Positions 8,993-17,930 of a stretch of 64,000 nucleotides of DNA are shown here, in pieces (positions within the stretch are counted from its first letter, which is position 1; each line of letters opens with the position of its first letter). Both the position numbers and the translations under genes were made by a program. Origin of the DNA: an uncultured Fidelibacterota bacterium (lineage in GTDB: Bacteria > Fidelibacterota > Marinisomatia > Marinisomatales > Marinisomataceae); contig CACKGC010000001.1 of the NCBI GenBank assembly GCA_902599655.1, positions 1 to 64,000 of the forward strand, read 5' to 3'. Below the pieces are notes generated by a model. It was not told the origin of the DNA, did not search any database, and saw only the letters and a list, made by a program, of their open reading frames with translations.

Positions 8993-9584
8993 TCATTGCT
9001 CCTTTTTGATTTGTCAATTGGATAGTTTTATCATCACACAATTGTTTAAAAATTGGAATTAGAGAATTATCTATGCTATAAGATACCTTATTTATTCTTT
9101 TAATACCATTTGGATGAATAAAATTTTTTGGTTTTGGATCAATATTAAAATATGTCATAAAGAAAGGAAGGTGTATGTTCTTTGGAAATAATAGTTTCCA
9201 TTTTAATAATCGATTTGATGGATCTAGCCTACTACTCTTGGTAATAAAATAATGTTCTTTATGTTCATTCAATATTTCAACTTCCTGCTCAAAATCATTA
9301 TTATAATTTTCTAAACAAATATCAAAATATCCCTCATGAACATTTTCCCAATTCTTAAAACGATTCACTAAATGTGTTTTCCCAATCAATCTTAATATCA
9401 TCATTAAAAAATTTGAAATAGGGGCTTTTTCAAGAATTTCTATATATGGTCCTTCAGAAAAATATATTAGTGCATTTTTAGGATTATGTTTTGATCCATA
9501 CTCAACTTTAAACCCTTCGTCCTGAAATTTCTTAACTGATTTGGATAAACTATTTGATTTATAGAGTATGTGGCTAAGTTTCAT
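8973..9584 (-). CDS. Glyoxalase-like domain protein
   Basis: A 203-residue protein that resembles the glyoxalase-like domain family (PF13468): an N-terminal SHILYKSNSLSKSVKKFQDEGFKVEYGSKH block and IYFSEGPYIEIL near 45, typical of vicinal-oxygen-chelate folds. The ATG at 9584 is the real start; the open frame extends upstream only because it reads through tRNA-Val. It begins 7 bases after the tRNA, so it is probably cotranscribed with it, and it overlaps the CIA30 gene by 20 bases. Metal ligands are not obvious, and the reaction is unknown. Confidence 0.7.
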   Translation of the reverse strand: MKLSHILYKSNSLSKSVKKFQDEGFKVEYGSKHNPKNALIYFSEGPYIEILEKAPISNFLMMILRLIGKTHLVNRFKNWENVHEGYFDICLENYNNDFEQEVEILNEHKEHYFITKSSRLDPSNRLLKWKLLFPKNIHLPFFMTYFNIDPKPKNFIHPNGIKRINKVSYSIDNSLIPIFKQLCDDKTIQLTNQKGAMNVSFKK

Positions 9585-9591
9585 TAAAACG

Positions 9592-9665
9592 TGGGCGATG
9601 AAGGATTCGAACCTCCGACATCCTGCGTGTAAAGCAGGCGCTCTGACCAGCTGAGCTAATCGCCC
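9592..9665 (-). tRNA. tRNA-Val (anticodon TAC)
   Basis: A cloverleaf on the minus strand has acceptor stem GGGCGAT/ATCGCCC, D-arm AGCTCAGCTGGTCAGAGC, anticodon stem CCTGC/GCAGG with loop TTTACAC giving anticodon TAC, and T-arm GGTTCGAATCC. The discriminator is A and CCA is not encoded. It lies 7 bases upstream of the glyoxalase-like gene. Confidence 0.96.
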
Positions 9666-9754
9666 GAGTCGAAAAGTTAAACTACAATACAAGAAATTCC
9701 AAAAAAATTTGTTTATATTATTAAAGTTTAAAAAATCAAAAAAAGGGGATTAAA

Positions 9755-10444
9755 ATGGAAACAAGTTTAGCCTTTACAATCATTGCTGGTGCATTAACTT
9801 TATTAGGATTATTTAAATTTATTGCTCCTAAAAAATTTAATGAAAACGCAATGGGAGAATTACATCAAGAAGCAATCAATCCTGCCGCGGCAATTAGAGC
9901 AGCTTTAGGAGGAGTAGTGCTTACAGTTGCATTAATAGCTTTTATGTCTCGAGATCTTGCACAAACAGAAGCAAATACTATCTTGTGTGCTATTGGAACA
10001 GGATTAGTTACAACTATTTCCTTTGTTGTTCTCAATAAGGCAAGAGGATTTAGCGATGAGATACCAGTGCCTCCAATGATTCTTTTAGGAGTATTAAGTA
10101 TAATTGCATTTACTTCAATTTCAGATGATTCATCAACTGTATCTTTGGATTTACAACCAGAATTGGTTTCACCAGATGTTTATAAAGTTTTATTTGAAGA
10201 TGAGAATATGAAAGTCATTGAAGTTGAACATGAACCGGGAGAATCAGATGATTTTCATGGTCATCATCCAATGACATGGTATGCTGTTCAAGGTGGGACA
10301 CTTGAAATGACCACAGAAGATGGATCAGTAAGTGTTGTTGAAATTAAAACTGGTCAAGTTGGAAGACCACTTCAAGGTCAAATTCATAAAGCAAAGAATA
10401 TTGGAGATTCGAAATTCAAAGCTATTCTTTTTGAAGAAAAATAG
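9755..10444 (+). CDS. Membrane protein with C-terminal cupin domain
   Basis: A 229-residue protein with two parts. Residues 1-125 hold four predicted membrane helices (from about 5, 48, 78 and 106). Residues about 140-229 form a small beta-barrel cupin-like domain: VIEVEHEPGESDDFHGHHP carries a histidine/glutamate cluster typical of a metal site, followed by MTWYAVQGGTLEM and GQVGRPLQGQIHKAKN. The ribosome site AGGGGA supports the start. It is followed by a clear terminator shared with lon. I do not recognise the fusion. The cupin part could sense or bind a small ligand on one side of the membrane. Confidence 0.65.
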   Translation: METSLAFTIIAGALTLLGLFKFIAPKKFNENAMGELHQEAINPAAAIRAALGGVVLTVALIAFMSRDLAQTEANTILCAIGTGLVTTISFVVLNKARGFSDEIPVPPMILLGVLSIIAFTSISDDSSTVSLDLQPELVSPDVYKVLFEDENMKVIEVEHEPGESDDFHGHHPMTWYAVQGGTLEMTTEDGSVSVVEIKTGQVGRPLQGQIHKAKNIGDSKFKAILFEEK

Positions 10445-10465
10445 TTTTTCGAACTGAATGCTCAT

Positions 10466-10497
10466 AAAAAAAGGCTACATTAGGTAGCCTTTTTTTA
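10466..10497. terminator. Bidirectional intrinsic terminator
   Basis: A-run, stem GGCTAC / GTAGCC around a short ATTAG loop, then a T-run. The A and T tracts extend the pairing and make it work in both directions, ending the cupin-membrane gene (+) and lon (-). Confidence 0.92.
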
Positions 10498-10510
10498 TTT
10501 CAATAAATGT

Positions 10511-12853
10511 TTACTTTTTCAAATTAGGAATAGCAACATCAATAACATCCATCACTTCCTTAGCAAAGTGGAAGGATAAATCTTTTTTGATATGTTCTGG
10601 AATTTCTTCAAGATCTCTTTTATTGGCATGAGGCAAGATAATAGTTTTAATCCCTGCTCTATGAGCAGCTGTTACTTTCTCTTTCACTCCACCAATAGCT
10701 AATACATTTCCTCTCAAAGTAATCTCTCCAGTCATTGCTACTTGACTTTTGACCGGCTTATTAGTTAATAATGAAACAAGAGAAGTAAACATGCCAACTC
10801 CTGCTGATGGCCCATCCTTGGGAATTGCTCCTGCAGGACAATGAACATGTATATCCATTTTATCAGCAAAATCATCTTTAAGATTCAAAATGTCAGTATG
10901 CGATTTTACATAGGTAAATGCAGCTGATGCAGATTCTTTCATCACATCTCCTAGCTGACCGGTTAAGGTTAAAACACCTTTACCTTTCATTTTACTGGAT
11001 TCAATGAATAGTATATCTCCGCCAGCAGCTGTCCATGCCATTCCGGTTACAACACCAGGTTTTGTGGTTCTTTCTGCTAAATCTGATTGAAATTTTGGAA
11101 TTCCAAGATACTCATTTACAGATTTTTTAGAAATACTAGCTGTCTTAAGTTTTTTATTGACTACATCTACCGCTACTTTACGTAGTACATTCGAAATCTC
11201 TCTTTCTAAGCTTCTTACACCAGATTCTCTAGTGTAAGATGAAATAATTTCTTTAATTCCTGTATCATTGAACTTGACTTGTTTCGAAGTAAGTCCATTT
11301 TCTTTAATCTGTTTAGGAATTAAATGTTTTTTTGCAATCTGTACTTTTTCGTCATCGATATATCCTCTGAAATCAATCATTTCCATACGATCATACAGTG
11401 CAGGAGGAATATTATCTGGATAATTTGCTGTTGCAATAAACATTACTTTACTTAAATCAAAGTCAACTTCGAGGTAATGATCACTAAAAGCGTGGTTTTG
11501 TTCTGGGTCTAATACTTCAAGCATTGCTGATGAAGGATCTCCTCTGAAATCTGAACCGAGCTTATCAATTTCATCAAGCATAAATACAGGGTTATTGGTT
11601 TTTGCTTTCTTTAAAGATTGAATAATTCTTCCAGGTAAAGCACCAATATACGTTCTTCTATGACCTCTAATTTCCGCTTCATCTCTAACACCACCCAAGG
11701 ATATTCTTACAAACTCTCTACCCATTGACTTTGCAATAGACTTTCCTAAAGATGTTTTTCCTACTCCAGGTGGGCCAGTAAAACAAAGTATTGGTCCTCT
11801 AACAGTTTCTTCTTTAGTTACTTTTTTCTTTAAAGATCTAACAGCTAAATATTCTAGCACCCTTTCTTTTACTTTGGGTAATCCATAGTGGTCTTGGTCT
11901 AATCTTTTTTGAGCTTCTTTTACGTTTAAATTATCTTTACTAGACTTACTCCAAGGCAATTCAGTTAACCATTCTAAGTATGTTCTTGCTACAGAATATT
12001 CTGGTGATTGGGGAGAAATTCTTCCTAAGCGATCAAGTTCTTTATTAGCAACCTTATTTGCCTCATCGCTCATTTTTACATCTTCAATCTTCTTTTTCAA
12101 TTCGTCAAGCTCAACAGTTTGACTATCTTCTCCCAGCTCTTTTTGAATAGTTTTCATTTGTTCACGCAAATAGTATTCACGTTGAGTTTTAGAAATCTCG
12201 TCTTGTACTTCTGATTGAATTTCTTCTCCAAGTTTTATTCTTTGAATTTCTTTTTGCAATAGATTGATTGCATTTTCAACTCTTTTTCGTACATCAAGCT
12301 CTTCTAAAACTTGCTGTTTTTCAGAATTAGATACAGACAACAATGAAGTAGCTCTGTCAGCTAATCTTGATGGACGATCTATATTAGAAAGCATTCCTGC
12401 ATGCTCTTCATTTAAATTAGGAGATATCTTTATTAGTTCCGTAAATGAATTCTTTAAATTCTTTGCAAGTGCTTCAATTTGAACATCAGGTGTAGTAATT
12501 GATTCTTGAATTCTTTCAATATCCGCCATGAAATATGATTCACCTTGATTGAATTTTAATATTTTAACTCTATCTACTCCTTGAACTATTGCAGATTTAC
12601 TATTGTCTGGCATGTCAAAGGTTTTTAGAACTAAAGCCAAAGTACCGTAAGAGTATAAGTCATCTTCCTTAGGATCTTCAATGGAGCCATCCTGCTGTGC
12701 AACAACAACAAGATATTTATTATCATCTGGAAGGTCTTCAATAAGCTTCAATGATTTTTCTCTACCAACATAGATTGGTATAACTTGTTGAGGGAATAAT
12801 ACCGTATTTTTTAACGGCATTACTGGATATTGTTTGTTTGTTTTCATGTTCAT
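10511..12853 (-). CDS. lon: ATP-dependent protease La
   Basis: A 780-residue LonA: N-terminal substrate domain beginning MPLKNTVLFPQQVIPIYVGR, a coiled-coil region near 190-260, the AAA+ module with Walker A GPPGVGKTS (about 355) and Walker B VFMLDEIDKLG, and the C-terminal protease domain with the catalytic serine in KDGPSAGVGM and lysine in GGVKEKVTAAHRAG. The length is normal. Two in-frame ATGs (12853 and 12847) are possible starts and neither has a Shine-Dalgarno. A TATAAT lies 3 bases upstream of the first, so a leaderless or near-leaderless message is possible. It degrades misfolded and regulatory cytoplasmic proteins. Confidence 0.97.
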   Translation of the reverse strand: MNMKTNKQYPVMPLKNTVLFPQQVIPIYVGREKSLKLIEDLPDDNKYLVVVAQQDGSIEDPKEDDLYSYGTLALVLKTFDMPDNSKSAIVQGVDRVKILKFNQGESYFMADIERIQESITTPDVQIEALAKNLKNSFTELIKISPNLNEEHAGMLSNIDRPSRLADRATSLLSVSNSEKQQVLEELDVRKRVENAINLLQKEIQRIKLGEEIQSEVQDEISKTQREYYLREQMKTIQKELGEDSQTVELDELKKKIEDVKMSDEANKVANKELDRLGRISPQSPEYSVARTYLEWLTELPWSKSSKDNLNVKEAQKRLDQDHYGLPKVKERVLEYLAVRSLKKKVTKEETVRGPILCFTGPPGVGKTSLGKSIAKSMGREFVRISLGGVRDEAEIRGHRRTYIGALPGRIIQSLKKAKTNNPVFMLDEIDKLGSDFRGDPSSAMLEVLDPEQNHAFSDHYLEVDFDLSKVMFIATANYPDNIPPALYDRMEMIDFRGYIDDEKVQIAKKHLIPKQIKENGLTSKQVKFNDTGIKEIISSYTRESGVRSLEREISNVLRKVAVDVVNKKLKTASISKKSVNEYLGIPKFQSDLAERTTKPGVVTGMAWTAAGGDILFIESSKMKGKGVLTLTGQLGDVMKESASAAFTYVKSHTDILNLKDDFADKMDIHVHCPAGAIPKDGPSAGVGMFTSLVSLLTNKPVKSQVAMTGEITLRGNVLAIGGVKEKVTAAHRAGIKTIILPHANKRDLEEIPEHIKKDLSFHFAKEVMDVIDVAIPNLKK

Positions 12854-12856
12854 GAT

Positions 12857-12937
12857 ATTATAGTTGCAAAAACTATGCCTTTCATATTTTATCTATTTTA
12901 CTATAAAAATAATGCTAAATCTATGCCATTATGGCAT
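12857..12937 (-). promoter_or_regulatory. Putative lon promoter and palindrome
   Basis: On the minus strand TATAAT (12857-12862) sits 3 bases before the first lon ATG, with ATGAAA 17 bases further upstream as a weak -35. This would place the transcript start at or inside the first codon. An interrupted palindrome ATGCCAT-T-ATGGCAT (12923-12937) lies about 40 bases upstream of the -35 and could be an operator. Both are sequence-pattern calls only. Confidence 0.35.
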
Positions 12938-12946
12938 TAAAGTATG

Positions 12947-13486
12947 CTATTTTAATGAGATTGAATAAATAAATTCATTAAAATTGGATTTATTTGCTTT
13001 AATTAAATTATTCTTTCCAACCGCTTTGACAAAATAAATACTATTTCCAAATTCAATTACTCCACCTAAAAGTCCGTACTCAGTTCTTAGTTCTTTTGGA
13101 GCATTTCTGTTAACCATATTTGGAACTTCGTAAGTCCCATAAAGCTCAACTGTACTAACATATTTTGAACTCAAAGTATCCTTTATTGTTTCAATATTTG
13201 AATTCTCAATTTGAAATTGATTAATCCATCTATCAATATTTTGATCAGCAGTACCTTGAATGTTTGCGAATAAAACTACGCTAAAATCTCCACCATCGAT
13301 CAAAGATAGTTCTAATAGTCTAAATTTTTTGTCAGAAACATTTGCTTCCCATGAATCTGGAAGTTTGTAAGAAATATTTTGCACTTCTTTTTTACCATAA
13401 ATTTCATTGGTACCATTAATGGCAATAAATGAGATAAATCCGCAAAAAAATAATATAGCAACTAAAGATATAGCTCTATTAACCAT
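12947..13486 (-). CDS. Exported or membrane-anchored protein of unknown function
   Basis: A 179-residue protein with an N-terminal hydrophobic segment (residues 4-24) that is either a signal peptide or a single anchor. The rest is a soluble domain with SYKLPDSWEA, FSVVLFANIQGTADQNIDRWINQF and a C-terminal YFVKAVG block; this resembles small secreted alpha/beta proteins seen in planctomycete and related genomes, but I cannot name a family. The ATG at 13486 overlaps the lipA stop codon (ATGGTTAA), indicating translational coupling; the longer frame from 13519 would sit inside lipA. It is the last gene before lon. Confidence 0.7.
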   Translation of the reverse strand: MVNRAISLVAILFFCGFISFIAINGTNEIYGKKEVQNISYKLPDSWEANVSDKKFRLLELSLIDGGDFSVVLFANIQGTADQNIDRWINQFQIENSNIETIKDTLSSKYVSTVELYGTYEVPNMVNRNAPKELRTEYGLLGGVIEFGNSIYFVKAVGKNNLIKANKSNFNEFIYSISLK

Positions 13487-14342
13487 GATTAAACACCATC
13501 CTAGCTTGTTCATCTGCATGATATGAACTACGAACTAAAGGACCTGATTCCACCACTTTAAATCCAATGGAATAACCATATTCTTTATACGCTTCAAACT
13601 GTTCTTTAGATACATATTCTTGCACTTTTAAGTGATTTTTAGTTGGTTGAAGATATTGACCAATTGTAAAAATCTGTACTCCTAAATCTACAACTTGCTT
13701 CATAGTTCTCTTTACTTCTTTAGCTTCTTCACCTAGACCAACCATAATTCCTGTTTTTGTTCTTAACCCATATTGAATTGATTTTTCAAGAACTCCTAAA
13801 GATCTTTTCCAATTTGCTTGAGCTCTTACTGCTTTACTAATACGTTCAACACATTCCACATTATGGCTAAAAATATCTGGCTTAGCATCAAAGACAATTT
13901 TTAAAGCTGGTTCATACCCTTTAAAGTCTGGGGTAAGTACTTCTACAGTACATTCGGGATTCACTTTTTTGGTTTGTTTTATTGTATCAGCCCAAATTGA
14001 TGCTCCATAGTCTCTTTTTAGATCATCTCTATCAACTGAAGTAATTACTACATGTCTTAAGCCCATTTTTTTTACTGCCTGTGCAACTCTTAGTGGTTCT
14101 AAAGGATCATTCCACGTAGGTTTACCTGTTTTAACTGAACAAAATCCGCAAGCTCTTGTACAGGTATCACCCAAAATCATTAAAGTAGCAGTTTTCCTAT
14201 TCCAACATTCATAAATATTAGGACATCTGGCTTCTGCACAAACTGTGTTTAGATAGCTCTCTTGAACCATTTTTTTAACAGTTTTATAATTCTTGTCTGT
14301 TGAAATGTTTATTTTTGGTTTATGTAATTTTGCATGAATCAT
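13479..14342 (-). CDS. lipA: Lipoyl synthase
   Basis: A 287-residue radical-SAM enzyme that inserts two sulfurs into protein-bound octanoyl groups. The auxiliary [4Fe-4S] site is in EARCPNIYECW (two cysteines, near residue 40, with a further cysteine just before at VCAEARC), and the radical-SAM CxxxCxxC is CTRACGFC near 61. The C-terminal GPLVRSSYHADEQ carries the conserved serine ligand of the auxiliary cluster. It follows lipB by 5 bases. Its products are lipoylated 2-oxoacid dehydrogenase E2 or glycine cleavage H proteins, none of which is encoded in this window. Confidence 0.96.
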   Translation of the reverse strand: MIHAKLHKPKINISTDKNYKTVKKMVQESYLNTVCAEARCPNIYECWNRKTATLMILGDTCTRACGFCSVKTGKPTWNDPLEPLRVAQAVKKMGLRHVVITSVDRDDLKRDYGASIWADTIKQTKKVNPECTVEVLTPDFKGYEPALKIVFDAKPDIFSHNVECVERISKAVRAQANWKRSLGVLEKSIQYGLRTKTGIMVGLGEEAKEVKRTMKQVVDLGVQIFTIGQYLQPTKNHLKVQEYVSKEQFEAYKEYGYSIGFKVVESGPLVRSSYHADEQARMVFNHG

Positions 14343-14347
14343 TTTCT

Positions 14348-14953
14348 TTAAAAAATTTGGTTAAAGTGAGTGATTAAACTCTTTTTAATATCGTTCATTC
14401 GAATTTTTTTTCCAAGTTCTTTATCTAAAGAAGTCATTTTAACACCTTCTATACCACAAGAAATTATATTATCAAAAAAGGCAAGGTCAGTATTTACATT
14501 GATTGCTAATCCATGCATAGTGACTCCACGAGATACATGTATGCCTATACTAGCTATTTTTCTATCTTCAATCCATACACCAGTCTCCTTCATTGGAACA
14601 TGTGTTACAAGTCCATAATCAAATAGAATGTTAGATATTAATTTTTCAATCATTTCAACATAAGATTTTACTCCAATTTTCTTTTTTTTCAGGTTTATTA
14701 TTGGATATGCGACTAGTTGTCCAGGTCCATGATAAGTCACGTCCCCTCCTCTTTGCGTTTGTATGATTTCACAACTTCTGTTTAAAACATTGCTAGAATT
14801 TGCATTTTTACCAAGAGTATATACATGGTCATGCTCTACAAGTATTAAATGATTGTCTTTGTCATTTTTTAATACTTGGTTACGTAAATCTTCTTGAATT
14901 TGAAGTGTATCTAAATAATTTTTTCTTTTTAAATCTTGAATATGAATGAGCAT
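14348..14953 (-). CDS. lipB: Octanoyl-[ACP]:protein N-octanoyltransferase
   Basis: A 201-residue LipB that transfers octanoyl from acyl carrier protein to lipoyl domains. Conserved blocks are RGGDVTYHGPGQLVAYPI (near 68-85), KIASIGIHVSRGVTMHGLAINV with the catalytic lysine, and IISCGIEGVKMTSL with the catalytic cysteine. The length is normal. It directly abuts lpd upstream and is followed by lipA, forming a lipoate module. Confidence 0.95.
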   Translation of the reverse strand: MLIHIQDLKRKNYLDTLQIQEDLRNQVLKNDKDNHLILVEHDHVYTLGKNANSSNVLNRSCEIIQTQRGGDVTYHGPGQLVAYPIINLKKKKIGVKSYVEMIEKLISNILFDYGLVTHVPMKETGVWIEDRKIASIGIHVSRGVTMHGLAINVNTDLAFFDNIISCGIEGVKMTSLDKELGKKIRMNDIKKSLITHFNQIF

Positions 14954-16252
14954 TTATTTTAAGCGCATCAATGTTTCAAAAATAGCTTCAGAAAAAGTTG
15001 GGTGTGGATGAATTGAATCTAAAACATTTTCTACTGATAAATTATTTCTCATTGCTAGACTAAATTCAGAAATCATTTCTGTGGCATTAGAGCCAATAAT
15101 ATGAGCTCCTAAAATATGATTATCGTTTGATACTAATATTTTAATAAATCCTTCTGTTGAACCGCTAGCAACAGCTTTTCCATTTGCATTAAAAAATGAT
15201 TTTGCAACTTTATAATTTATGCCACGTTCATCTAAAATCTCCTGACTTAAGCCAATAGATCCAATTTCTGGTTTTGAGTAGGTACACGCAGGTACACAGT
15301 CATAATCAATTTGCTTTGGATTACGCTTTGCAATATGCTCAACAACATAAAGACCTTCGGTACTAGAAACATGAGCTAGCCAAGGGGGCCCTATAACATC
15401 ACCAACTGCATAAATGTTATTAATATTTGTTTTACCATTTTGATCAACCTTGATATGCTGGTTTTCATCAATTTCAATTCCAATTTTATTCAATCCAAAT
15501 CCATTTGAATTTCCCTCAACTCCAATTGAGACCAACACATATTCATCATTAATGTCTGTTGCTATGGTATTGGTTTGAATGTCCACTTTCTTTCTTTTTA
15601 AAACTTTATGCATCCATTGAGAAATTTCAATATCTTCATTTGGTAAAATATTTTCTTTCGCTTCTAAGAGTGTAATTTTTGTACCTAATGCATTGAAGAA
15701 ATAAGCAAACTCAACACCGATAGCACCAGCGCCAATGATTGTCATACTTTTTGGTAATTTTTTTAAATTAAAAATGTCTTTTGCTGTCATTACATTTTTA
15801 CTGGAATGATCTAAAGACTGTAAATGTTTTGCTTTGGAACCTGTAGCAATTATAAATGTCTCACCATGAAGGGTATTACCATCAACTTCAATTGAATTTT
15901 GGTCAACGAATGTTGCAAAACCTGGGAAAAAATCTACTCCCAACTTTCTAACTTGAAAATGGAGACCTTTAGATAATCTTTTTCTCGCTTGGATAGTTTT
16001 ATCAATAACTTTTTCAAAATGAAGTTTAGGTTTACCAACTTCAATACCATACGAACTTGCATTATTTATTAGTTCAAATACTTCGGCATTTTTTAATAAT
16101 GATTTTGTTGGTATACAACCCCAGTTTAAACATACACCACCAAGATCATTATCATCAACGATTGCGACACTCATTCCAAGCTCTGCAGCTCTAAAAGCTG
16201 CTGTATAACCACCTGGTCCACCGCCAACGATTATTAATTGATATTTTTTCAA
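14954..16252 (-). CDS. lpdA: Dihydrolipoyl dehydrogenase
   Basis: A 432-residue FAD/NAD disulfide reductase. FAD-binding GGGPGGYTAAFRAAELG is at residues 9-25, the redox-active disulfide is GGVCLNWGCIPTKS near 39-52, a second GAGAIGVEFA binds NAD, and the C-terminal HPHPTFSEAIFE supplies the catalytic histidine/glutamate pair. It is about 30-40 residues shorter than typical E3 proteins, but all active-site blocks are present. Placed just before lipB and lipA, it regenerates lipoamide in 2-oxoacid dehydrogenases or the glycine cleavage system. Confidence 0.94.
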   Translation of the reverse strand: MKKYQLIIVGGGPGGYTAAFRAAELGMSVAIVDDNDLGGVCLNWGCIPTKSLLKNAEVFELINNASSYGIEVGKPKLHFEKVIDKTIQARKRLSKGLHFQVRKLGVDFFPGFATFVDQNSIEVDGNTLHGETFIIATGSKAKHLQSLDHSSKNVMTAKDIFNLKKLPKSMTIIGAGAIGVEFAYFFNALGTKITLLEAKENILPNEDIEISQWMHKVLKRKKVDIQTNTIATDINDEYVLVSIGVEGNSNGFGLNKIGIEIDENQHIKVDQNGKTNINNIYAVGDVIGPPWLAHVSSTEGLYVVEHIAKRNPKQIDYDCVPACTYSKPEIGSIGLSQEILDERGINYKVAKSFFNANGKAVASGSTEGFIKILVSNDNHILGAHIIGSNATEMISEFSLAMRNNLSVENVLDSIHPHPTFSEAIFETLMRLK

Positions 16253-16259
16253 GCGAATC

Positions 16260-16835
16260 CTAAATGTTATTCATTTCAATTAATTTAAGAAATTCATTTC
16301 TTGTTGATTCTTTTTCTCTAAAGATTCCTAACATTGAGCTACTTGTTGCAATGCTATTTTGTTTTTGAACTCCTCTACTTAGCATACAAAAATGTTTACC
16401 TTCTAAAACAACTGCAACACCACGTGGGTTTAAGACATCTTGAAGACACTGTGCAATCTGATTAGTTAATCGTTCCTGGACTTGAAGCCTTTGAGAAAAA
16501 AGATCTGTAATTCTAGCAAGTTTAGAAAGTCCAATAATTTTTCCATTTGGAATATATCCAATATGGGCTTTACCATAAAAGGGAATCATATGGTGTTCAC
16601 AAAGACTATAAAACTCAATGTTTTTAACAATAACCATATCTTTAGATTCACCTTCAAATATTGCATTGTTAATTAATTCATCGAGATTTTCAGAATAACC
16701 TTTTGTTAAAAAATCCCAAGCTTTTGCTACTCTTTTTGGTGTATTTAATAATCCTTCACGTGAAGGATCTTCTCCTAAAAGCTCCAATAAATTTTTTGTA
16801 TTTGCTTCTAATTTTTTTCTTTTATCGTCTTTCAT
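16260..16835 (-). CDS. folE: GTP cyclohydrolase I
   Basis: A 191-residue FolE, converting GTP to 7,8-dihydroneopterin triphosphate for folate and queuosine synthesis. The zinc and active-site residues are visible in [20 protein letters not shown] (near 79-97) and [12 protein letters not shown] (near 149). The length is normal. It overlaps the queuosine-precursor transporter gene by 4 bases, and queD is next upstream, so here it is tied to the 7-deazapurine pathway. Confidence 0.96.
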   Translation of the reverse strand: MKDDKRKKLEANTKNLLELLGEDPSREGLLNTPKRVAKAWDFLTKGYSENLDELINNAIFEGESKDMVIVKNIEFYSLCEHHMIPFYGKAHIGYIPNGKIIGLSKLARITDLFSQRLQVQERLTNQIAQCLQDVLNPRGVAVVLEGKHFCMLSRGVQKQNSIATSSSMLGIFREKESTRNEFLKLIEMNNI

Positions 16836-17500
16836 TTTTCCTCCAAATAACTTGCTGGTCTTATTTTATCTTTTAAAACCCATAATAAAAAATAGATAAT
16901 CGGTGTATCAATTAGTGCAACGATAACTTTAAACAGCCAACCCATAAGTAGTAAACTACCAAATCTCTCCCAACCTATTGCACCAGCGGAACAAAGTATT
17001 AGTAATACCATTGAAGTATCAACTAATTGAGAGAACATTGTAGAAGCATTATTTCTTAACCATAAATGCTTTCCTTTAGTTAATCGTTTCCAAAAGTGAA
17101 AAATACGTACATCGATGAATTGAGCAGTTAAATAAGCCATCATAGATGCTAGAAATGCTGGTGCAGATAATCCAAAAACTTTATTGAATGTTGCTGAGTC
17201 AACTGGCGACCATTCAGCTGCAGTAGCATTCATTGAGATAAAGATTAATAGAGTAGTAAAAACACTAGCACAAAAACCTGAAATAACAACTTGGTTTGCT
17301 CTTTTTTTCCCATAGAGCTCTGAAATAAGATCTGTCACCAAAAAGGTTACTGGATATGCTATAATTCCAACAGATAATTCGAAAGTTAAGCCTAAAAAAT
17401 TCCATGTAAAGAATTTTTGGAATATCAAATTGCAAGCTACCAATGAGGCAATAAATATTCCGGTAAAAATTAAATATAATCTTTCTTGGAAATCATTCAT
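16832..17500 (-). CDS. Queuosine precursor transporter (YhhQ/VUT family)
   Basis: A 222-residue integral membrane protein with six or so hydrophobic segments. The family signatures are [20 protein letters not shown] text (here [21 protein letters not shown] near 48-68) and the C-terminal region around QLVDTSMV. YhhQ takes up queuosine precursors such as preQ0 or preQ1. It lies between folE (4-base overlap) and queD (8-base overlap), which supports the role. Confidence 0.9.
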   Translation of the reverse strand: MNDFQERLYLIFTGIFIASLVACNLIFQKFFTWNFLGLTFELSVGIIAYPVTFLVTDLISELYGKKRANQVVISGFCASVFTTLLIFISMNATAAEWSPVDSATFNKVFGLSAPAFLASMMAYLTAQFIDVRIFHFWKRLTKGKHLWLRNNASTMFSQLVDTSMVLLILCSAGAIGWERFGSLLLMGWLFKVIVALIDTPIIYFLLWVLKDKIRPASYLEEK

Positions 17501-17918
17501 CTATCGGTCCGTAGTAGTCTGTATAAATTGTTGGTGTTTCCTCTATGCGAATTCTATGTAAGGTACATCCTTCTAAACGCTTAACAATCTCCTCCCAAAT
17601 AAATACTACTAAGACTTCAGTTGATGGTTGCTTCCCTTTAAACCAAGGAATGTCTTTTTCAAATTGAGAATGATCTAAAACATCAACAATATGTGTATTG
17701 ACAATCTTTTTTAGATGTCCTAAATCAGCAAGAAAGCCAGTATCAGGATTGACATCTCCTGTTACAGTAACATGTAAAGTATAATTATGACCATGCACTT
17801 TTGTATCTTTGCCAAAAACATCCCAATTTTCCTGCTCATTCCATTTTTCATTTCCATATTGATGAGCAGCAGCAAATGAAAATACTTTTGTTAAGTATGT
17901 TGTATTTTTTGATTTCAT
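17493..17918 (-). CDS. queD: 6-carboxy-5,6,7,8-tetrahydropterin synthase
   Basis: A 141-residue member of the PTPS/QueD family acting on dihydroneopterin triphosphate in queuosine synthesis. The zinc-binding histidines are in FAAAHQYG (near 15) and KVHGHNYTLHVTVTG (near 41-47); FLADLGHLKKIV and the C-terminal IRIEETPTIYTDYYG complete the family pattern. It overlaps yhhQ by 8 bases with folE next. A PTPS role in another pterin pathway is possible, but the neighbours favour queuosine. Confidence 0.9.
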   Translation of the reverse strand: MKSKNTTYLTKVFSFAAAHQYGNEKWNEQENWDVFGKDTKVHGHNYTLHVTVTGDVNPDTGFLADLGHLKKIVNTHIVDVLDHSQFEKDIPWFKGKQPSTEVLVVFIWEEIVKRLEGCTLHRIRIEETPTIYTDYYGPIDE

Positions 17919-17930
17919 AGTGAAAGTAAT

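Noticed and set aside
9585..9692. N-terminal extension of the glyoxalase-like protein
   Set aside because: The extra residues are the translated tRNA-Val sequence; the gene starts at 9584.
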